Part shown: piece after piece, positions 50,453 to 55,480 of the stretch
Numbering within the stretch: the stretch's first letter is position 1
Layout of the letters: every line of letters starts with the position of its first letter
Source of the DNA: Candidatus Ryanbacteria bacterium RIFCSPHIGHO2_02_FULL_48_12
Lineage (GTDB): Bacteria; Patescibacteriota; Minisyncoccia; Ryanbacterales; 2-02-FULL-48-12
Length of the DNA stretch: 55,480 nt
Reading direction: 5' to 3'
NCBI GenBank assembly: GCA_001819875.1
Contig: MHNR01000023.1
Span: 54,640 to 110,119, forward strand
Position numbers and translations under genes: made by a program
The notes under the pieces: model-generated
Told to the model about the DNA's origin: nothing
Seen by the model: only the letters and a program-made list of their open reading frames with translations
Databases searched by the model: none

Positions 50453-50950
50453 TTAGACTCTACCAATTCTCCATCTGTAGGCCTTAAAAGGAGAACCGCA
50501 GAAGAGAAACGAGATGAAGACGCCAAAGCATGCAATGAGTGCAGCAATCAGCGCTACCGTTGTTTCCGCAAGCATAGACCCGCCAACCACAACTGCCATA
50601 AAAAACTTTTGAAGCTGTGTGGTCTCGTACTCGCCGGCAAGCTCGAAGTAATAGAGCGCGATACCCAGTGTAGCAAGACGCAAAAACATGATGGGATCAG
50701 TGAGCCCGATTGTCAAAAATAGCACGGATCCCCCAAGACCGAGGGCAAACCCGATAGCACGCATCCAGGGATCGACATCCAAAAATGACTTTCGATCATA
50801 CACCAAAAGTCCATACGCAATCACACCGAACGCCGCAAAAAACGCATGGGAGAGTGCCCCCCAATTGTCCCAAAGCCAAGTCGCGGCAAGTGGCAAAAGA
50901 GCAAGCGCCACAAGCTCCAAGATTACGTATTTAATATTGTAAATGAACAT
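50453..50950 (-). CDS. Multi-span membrane protein
   Basis: 165 residues from ATG 50950 (MFIYNIKYVILE), chosen because AAAGGAGGGG lies just upstream; the frame is open farther back but would then contain that site. Four or five membrane helices with a short polar loop (YDRKSFLDVDPWMR). No recognised family. Appears monocistronic. Confidence 0.65.
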   Translation of the reverse strand: MFIYNIKYVILELVALALLPLAATWLWDNWGALSHAFFAAFGVIAYGLLVYDRKSFLDVDPWMRAIGFALGLGGSVLFLTIGLTDPIMFLRLATLGIALYYFELAGEYETTQLQKFFMAVVVGGSMLAETTVALIAALIACFGVFISFLFCGSPFKAYRWRIGRV

Positions 50951-51052
50951 ACTTGTCCCCTCCTTTAGGGAATGTGATTTTTTTACCATCCCATAAAAAT
51001 ACAAAAAACACAAGGGCAGAGCAGTGCCTTTATGTTTTGAGGCGAACAGGCG

Positions 51053-51148
51053 CTAGCGGATATCCAGCGATCTATCCTGATCCCCCCACCAAAAGAGTAT
51101 AACACCAGAAACTATGACTGTTCCTAGAAAGAGAAAGAGTTTGGTCAT
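51053..51148 (-). CDS. Tiny single-span membrane protein
   Basis: 31 residues, MTKLFLFLGTVIVSGVILFW then a charged tail (WGDQDRSLDIR). It starts 5 nt after the stop of the 51154 gene, so it is cotranscribed. No ribosome site of its own; translation may depend on the upstream gene. Confidence 0.45.
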   Translation of the reverse strand: MTKLFLFLGTVIVSGVILFWWGDQDRSLDIR

Positions 51149-51153
51149 AAAAA

Positions 51154-51927
51154 CTACCGAGACGACTCAAGCTGCACAGTAGCTCGATACTGTATATCAT
51201 CCGCCACATCTCCCGCATATGCAGCGGGCTGGAGTTCCAACACTTTCAATACATGCGAGCCGATAGAAGCCGAGGTTTTGCCACCAGGGAACGAGAGTCG
51301 TACAGGTTTACCGCCTACCGTAAATATGAGCTTAGCCTCGCCCGCCTGTATACAAGCAACACCCCCGTCAGTCGGACAACGGCTATCTGACTCCACTGCA
51401 TCAAAACGGACCTTGGTGTTGCCTACAAAACGCTCTTCGCGGATCTTCAGATCCAGCGGACTGCCCAGTGGGACTAGCGATCCCTGCCGTTCAGTAAGCG
51501 TAAGTTTTGCGGGTCGGCCGTTTAGCGTAGCATGGATACGGGCCTCCGATGAGGCTCGGAAGGAAACTTTGAACGGGATACCCGTCGCTCCTTGCGCACA
51601 AGACTCGGATTGTAGAAGCTGTCGCACGCTTACCTCGAGCACAACCTGCTCGGGATAAGATTCGGCGACCCGTGCACTGGCCCGCGTCTCATAACACTCA
51701 CTCGGGGTCATCACCCAACCCTCGACTATATGCAAACCTGCATCGCTATAATGATGGTCAGCCTTAATATTGTTGGATATCATACCCACCGACGCTGACC
51801 TATACCGAAATCCCACCCGCCCAGTAAACCCTCCTAAGGCCACCAAAAGTGCCGCAATAATGATACCGGTCCAGATAAAAATACGTGCAACGCGCTCATC
51901 AGCTTTGAGATGTGTTTTATGATTCAT
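51154..51927 (-). CDS. Membrane-anchored extracytoplasmic protein
   Basis: 257 residues from ATG 51927 (MNHKTHLKADERVAR). One anchor helix (FIWTGIIIAALLVALGG, ~18-35), then a beta-rich exported domain with Cys at PSECYET, SESCAQG, SRCPTD and VACIQAG, possibly two disulfides. The frame continues upstream into the thioredoxin-like gene and is rejected there. Next to thioredoxin-fold and cupredoxin genes, which suggests an envelope redox or metal context (inference). Confidence 0.62.
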   Translation of the reverse strand: MNHKTHLKADERVARIFIWTGIIIAALLVALGGFTGRVGFRYRSASVGMISNNIKADHHYSDAGLHIVEGWVMTPSECYETRASARVAESYPEQVVLEVSVRQLLQSESCAQGATGIPFKVSFRASSEARIHATLNGRPAKLTLTERQGSLVPLGSPLDLKIREERFVGNTKVRFDAVESDSRCPTDGGVACIQAGEAKLIFTVGGKPVRLSFPGGKTSASIGSHVLKVLELQPAAYAGDVADDIQYRATVQLESSR

Positions 51928-51976
51928 GTACCAAAAATAATGACGTTTTCTATTATGCGATTTATTGTACCATGCA

Positions 51977-52999
51977 TCAGGCGAATGTGAATGCAAATAC
52001 GCACAGCCCGGGATCATCCACAATAATCTCAATCGTATGCTCACCATACTCCGCGTCTTCCACTAGCTTGTAGAGGCGTGGATCGTGCACCTGCATGACG
52101 GAGATACCATGCACCTCGCGGATATCGGCTCCGCGCTCCACTCCCAAAAACTCCTCATCGCGCAAGACCTTGATATCTACCGGTTCTACGGACTCTGCGA
52201 TCAAATAGACCGATGACCCCCTGTAGTGAAAAATGATTTTGGCACCCACACTGCGGCTTTCTGCAAATTCAAGTTTTATATCCCATTCACCCGTGAGATA
52301 AAGTACGCCGGGGCGCACCTCATCGGGATGTTCAAAAACTTGAATACCTCCCGAACCCGCCTTACCTGAACCGAGCGCGTTATTTCGCCATGCTCCAAAA
52401 TAGACTTCTGTGCTGATATCTCTGGAAATATCTAATGCATCTCCTGCACGTAGCGGCACCAGATCCAGGGGAATCTCTACCCTTACACCCAGAGACGCCG
52501 CCCGCTCATGCAACAACTCCTGGATTTTGCGCTCAATATCCTGATATCCGCCGGTACCGATATGATCATACGTCATAAAACCGTCGATATCCACAAGATA
52601 CGAGCGCGGCCAATAGCGGTTGCCAAATGCATTCCACGTGCCATACCGATTGTCTAAGAGCACCGGGTACTTGATGTTGTACTGCTTGACTGCCCACAAG
52701 ACATGCTCATATGATTTTTCAAAGATAAACTCGGGTGTGTGTATGCCGACAACCTCAAGCCCTAGATCCTTGTACTTATCCCGCCAAAGCGCTAGGTAGT
52801 GGATAAACCGCAGACAAGCGATAGAGCTGTAAGTCCAAAAATGGACGAGAATTACTTTTTTCCCCACCAGCTCCACCATTGTCATACTATCGGACCCCGA
52901 AGCAGATTTGACGTAGGCAAGCGGCAAGTTAACGTAGCCCTCGATTTTGGAAAACTCGGGCGCACGCTCAAACTTCCCCTCTTTTTCTTGTTTATTCAC
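51977..52999 (-). CDS. DipZ-C-terminal-like thioredoxin-fold protein with missing catalytic Cys
   Basis: 340 residues with a GTG start. Residues ~1-165 are a TlpA/redoxin thioredoxin fold like the C-terminal part of DipZ: KKVILVHFWTYSSIAC, IHTPEFIFEKSYEHV, YPVLLDNRYGTWNAF. The usual WTYSCINC is here WTYSSIAC: Ser59 replaces the nucleophilic Cys, Cys62 stays. Residues ~190-340 are a carbohydrate-binding-like beta domain (WDIKLEFAESRSVGAKIIFHYRG). No signal peptide or DsbD-type membrane part. Starts 17 nt after the cupredoxin gene's stop: one operon. Confidence 0.82.
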   Translation of the reverse strand: MNKQEKEGKFERAPEFSKIEGYVNLPLAYVKSASGSDSMTMVELVGKKVILVHFWTYSSIACLRFIHYLALWRDKYKDLGLEVVGIHTPEFIFEKSYEHVLWAVKQYNIKYPVLLDNRYGTWNAFGNRYWPRSYLVDIDGFMTYDHIGTGGYQDIERKIQELLHERAASLGVRVEIPLDLVPLRAGDALDISRDISTEVYFGAWRNNALGSGKAGSGGIQVFEHPDEVRPGVLYLTGEWDIKLEFAESRSVGAKIIFHYRGSSVYLIAESVEPVDIKVLRDEEFLGVERGADIREVHGISVMQVHDPRLYKLVEDAEYGEHTIEIIVDDPGLCVFAFTFA

Positions 53000-53016
53000 G
53001 CAATAAAAACATATTG

Positions 53017-54027
53017 CTACTCAACAATCAGCGTACCGCGCATTCCCATCTGCCGATGCGAGCCTACACTGCAATAATACTCAAACGTGCCGGCAGTATC
53101 CGGCGTGAACTCAACCGACGTGGACTCATCTGCTTGTATTTGGGAGGTTTTGGCAAGGCCGTCTACTACCCAATCATGGATAGTTTTTGCACCACTCTCA
53201 ACCGTGAGATTGAGACGCACCTTCTCGCCTTTCTTGACGCGAATCTCTTTGGTAGAAAAAGCATAATCTTTTGCCGTAATTTTTATTACACGTGCATCAC
53301 TGGACATCATCCCGGGAGTCATCGGTGGTGTCACGGAACCCATCGCTCCTTCTCCAGTCTTGAGCTGACATCCACAACCAGACTCATCGCTAAACGCCTC
53401 ATACCCAGCAACACACATATAAAGCATGCGGGCACACTCCTTAGTGTCAGACGACTGATAGATGCGCCCTTGGGACATGCCACCCATTGGCTCCCCTGTA
53501 TCCGAAGGTGGGGTATAAACAATATCGCCACAAGAGGTATATACATTGAGCTTATCTGCGGATTGGTGGACATTGATCGCCATCGGTAGACCATTGAGTA
53601 TGTCGGCAAGCGACATATCTTCGACAATCGTGCGGGAAGTTCCGTTGACCAATGAAGTCAAAGGCTTTTTAACATCGCCGAGTTCCTGGCACGAGCCAAG
53701 GTGTATATGAGCAGGCTGCGGAGCATCTTTGGGGCCGTTTGCCACACTGATCTCTACCACCACTTTGCCGTCTTGAGTAGTAATCTTGGCCATACCGTTT
53801 TCTTTGGAATTGTTTTGCTCACGCATCGGTACCAAAAGCATTTGGGGCATGGCAACGCGACGATCGTGATCCTGCGGCGGCACCACCAACACATCTCCCG
53901 TATCAACCGTCTCAAGATTTACAAATTTGTTTGCATAATAATACACGCCCGCAAGCACGCCTACCGCTATCGCCAAAAACACCAAAAGCAGGCCTGCCGC
54001 ACCACGCTGTAGATTCCCTTTTTGCAT
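53017..54027 (-). CDS. Membrane-anchored cupredoxin-domain protein
   Basis: 336 residues. Anchor helix 10-32 (AAGLLLVFLAIAVGVLAGVYY). Middle part has the PAHIHLGSC motif and INVHQSADKLNVYTSCGDI, like CHRD/SOD-type beta domains. The last ~100 residues are a cupredoxin: HDWVVDGL has the first His and YYCSVGSHRQMGM the Cys, His and Met ligands of a type-1 copper site. Four extra Cys near CARMLYMCV and CGCQ. Probably an envelope electron carrier or copper-handling protein. Operon with the thioredoxin-like gene. Confidence 0.82.
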   Translation of the reverse strand: MQKGNLQRGAAGLLLVFLAIAVGVLAGVYYYANKFVNLETVDTGDVLVVPPQDHDRRVAMPQMLLVPMREQNNSKENGMAKITTQDGKVVVEISVANGPKDAPQPAHIHLGSCQELGDVKKPLTSLVNGTSRTIVEDMSLADILNGLPMAINVHQSADKLNVYTSCGDIVYTPPSDTGEPMGGMSQGRIYQSSDTKECARMLYMCVAGYEAFSDESGCGCQLKTGEGAMGSVTPPMTPGMMSSDARVIKITAKDYAFSTKEIRVKKGEKVRLNLTVESGAKTIHDWVVDGLAKTSQIQADESTSVEFTPDTAGTFEYYCSVGSHRQMGMRGTLIVE

Positions 54028-54129
54028 AAGATAGAACTATTAGGATTAATAACCGACGGGCGCGATATATTCCACTTTGCCCGACAGCACGTACACTCAA
54101 TTTTACTACACAAAAGGCTCCTTGTCCTA

Positions 54130-55104
54130 CTAGCTGACCGGGGGAAGCGGCGTATCCGGCATACTGCCCGGCAAAGACTCATCAGGAATCACCTCCTCTC
54201 CACCAGCCCCGTCGAGCAAGCTGTCCAGATTTTCATCCGCGGGAACGTCGATCGGCGGCATGTCCTCTGGTCCCTCCTCAAGCCGCTGTAACTGCGGCAA
54301 TCCTTGAAGAGCCCGCACCGCATTGATAGAACGCACATACTGCTCCACAATCAATGGTTTTATTTTTTTACGTAATCCTTGCAGTACCGCCTCATGCGTA
54401 CGCGTGGCTTGACGCACATAATCGGCGACCGCACCGCCCTCAATGGTAATCCGTTCTTTCGCCTGCGCAAGCTTGATGCCAAATAGTGCATATTTTTCAT
54501 ATTCACGCAATGTCTCTACGACATTCTCCTCATCGCCCGCCACGGCAACTATGCGCTTGAGGCGCGCCGTAATACTCTCACGCCAAATAACGAGGGCATC
54601 TTTTGGCTCGGTATCCAACAGTACACGCAGGGTATCCGACTGATCAGCAATTGCATATTCTTTGGCCCGTACTGCAAAGAGCTTGCGATCAAATGGCGTG
54701 CGCTCGGAGATGCGATCAAGCGCCAGCATGTGATCGTATACGGCGCGCGCAAGCAACGTCAAAAGCGCCGCATCATAAGATTTTTGTGCCTCACGATGCG
54801 CTCGGGTCATCTCGTCCCGATACAGATTGGTGGCCCACTCCGTACCCTCAATATTGCGCCCGGTAAGCGTACGAGCTTCCGCAAGACGCTCCAAGGCAAT
54901 CTCCAAAAATAGTTTCGTGCGCTTTTGGTGGCCCGAAGTAAACACCGAGCGCATATTGTCCCATAGGAGCTCAAAGCGATACCAGGGACTCTCCGGTGTA
55001 TACCCCGGATCCGGCAGTGCAAGCTCTTGGGCATAGACGCCTTGCGGCAAAATAAATACAAGTAGCAAACCCGCCAAGATTTTTTTGTAGCTAAAAAACT
55101 TCAT
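54130..55104 (-). CDS. DUF5667 domain secreted protein
   Basis: 324 residues from ATG 55104 (MKFFSYKKILAGLLLVFILP), with a cleavable signal ending near VYAQ. ALPDPGYTPESPWYRFELLW and RTKLFLEIALERLAEARTL are the DUF5667 signature, followed by long helices (RLKRIVAVAGDEENVVETLR) and a Pro/Asp-rich tail. DUF5667 proteins are common in CPR and Actinobacteria; their role is unknown, probably envelope-associated. A TACTAT -10 lies 14 nt before ATG. Confidence 0.82.
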   Translation of the reverse strand: MKFFSYKKILAGLLLVFILPQGVYAQELALPDPGYTPESPWYRFELLWDNMRSVFTSGHQKRTKLFLEIALERLAEARTLTGRNIEGTEWATNLYRDEMTRAHREAQKSYDAALLTLLARAVYDHMLALDRISERTPFDRKLFAVRAKEYAIADQSDTLRVLLDTEPKDALVIWRESITARLKRIVAVAGDEENVVETLREYEKYALFGIKLAQAKERITIEGGAVADYVRQATRTHEAVLQGLRKKIKPLIVEQYVRSINAVRALQGLPQLQRLEEGPEDMPPIDVPADENLDSLLDGAGGEEVIPDESLPGSMPDTPLPPVS

Positions 55105-55146
55105 ACTCGTGCATCCATAGTACCACGCCACGAATCCTTGGAAAAC

Positions 55147-55170
55147 GAAAAAACCCCGCACGTCGTGGAG
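55147..55170 (-). terminator. Probable terminator, minus strand
   Basis: CTCCAC...GTGCGGGG (bulged stem) followed by TTTTTTCG on the minus strand, beyond the stop of the 55194 gene. Confidence 0.55.
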
Positions 55171-55193
55171 ATTTTTATATGAGAAGCCAATAA

Positions 55194-55480
55194 TTATATG
55201 CGCTGTATCGGGGGCTGTATCGACTGATTCATGTTTGGGATACTCGCCGCCGTACGCGATCCACCACGCATACCTGCAAATATCGCCCAGGCGCCTACTA
55301 GCATGTGCAATACCGTGTCGGCAGGATTTTCAAGATTCGCCCCCAAGATCGGCGCCGAGCTCACCGCGCTATAGATACCGATCAGAACAGCCACAAAGCC
55401 GACCAAAAGTACCAATGACTTCTGCAATCCTGCTGGGAATATAAACGCCGCGACAAGCGCGACAATGCCCAACACCAGGT
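55194..55480 (-). CDS. Membrane protein, truncated by window edge (DUF4383-like)
   Basis: At least 94 residues; the frame is open to the right edge. Two or three membrane helices; GANLENPADTVLHMLVGAWAIFAG resembles the NPADxxLHLxxG block of DUF4383 membrane proteins (recognition from memory). The N-terminus is missing. Confidence 0.55.
   Translation of the reverse strand, partial: LVLGIVALVAAFIFPAGLQKSLVLLVGFVAVLIGIYSAVSSAPILGANLENPADTVLHMLVGAWAIFAGMRGGSRTAASIPNMNQSIQPPIQRI

Overview
The window looks like chromosomal DNA of a Candidate Phyla Radiation (Patescibacteria, probably Parcubacteria-like) bacterium. This is inferred from gene content: many very short genes, a CPR-style 25-residue basic protein, DUF5667 and SipW/TasA-type secreted proteins, DnaG and RpoD side by side, and hardly any biosynthesis. 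TGA works as a normal stop (for example the enolase gene), so the code is table 11. There is one tRNA (Asn), no rRNA, no CRISPR array and no recognisable transposase or integrase.

Layout. 1-8 kb: hydrolases and small proteins (a truncated membrane protein, histidine phosphatase, PD-(D/E)XK nuclease, pterin dehydratase, CAP-domain protein, muramidase-like protein, AI-2E-type permease), separated by clear intrinsic terminators. 8-16.8 kb: two secreted proteins, enolase overlapping gpmI, a Dus enzyme, a cupin, zinc ribbons and an M16 peptidase. 16.8-21.6 kb: membrane proteins, a VanY-like carboxypeptidase and a 639-residue unknown membrane protein. 22-28.1 kb: a more AT-rich accessory region. 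Its right part (24987-28079) lies between an intact tRNA-Asn and a damaged copy of that tRNA's 3' end, and carries a caspase-like protein with two small partner genes and several zinc-ribbon or unknown genes. 28.2-34.9 kb: housekeeping genes rpoD, dnaG and pyrH plus an orphan histidine kinase.

34.9-47.3 kb is the most striking part. A four-gene operon encodes a SipW-like signal peptidase, a membrane-anchored beta-sandwich protein and two large surface proteins. Upstream lie four more paralogues that share an N-terminal TasA-like secreted domain but end in different C-terminal modules (none, prealbumin-like repeats, a von Willebrand A domain, an unknown domain). The spacers hold long imperfect hairpins, one type conserved and covarying, and a family of AAATCCCAA-bounded elements, one of which carries a four-helix-bundle gene.

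47.3-55.5 kb: an operon of tiny membrane proteins, a perfect 28-bp inverted repeat with a GNRA-capped tip, small operons with strong Shine-Dalgarno sites, and an envelope cluster (cupredoxin protein, thioredoxin-fold protein lacking one catalytic Cys, DUF5667 protein). Expression signals fall into two classes: AAGGAGG ribosome sites for many small genes, and apparently leaderless genes whose -10 box sits 6-7 nt before ATG.
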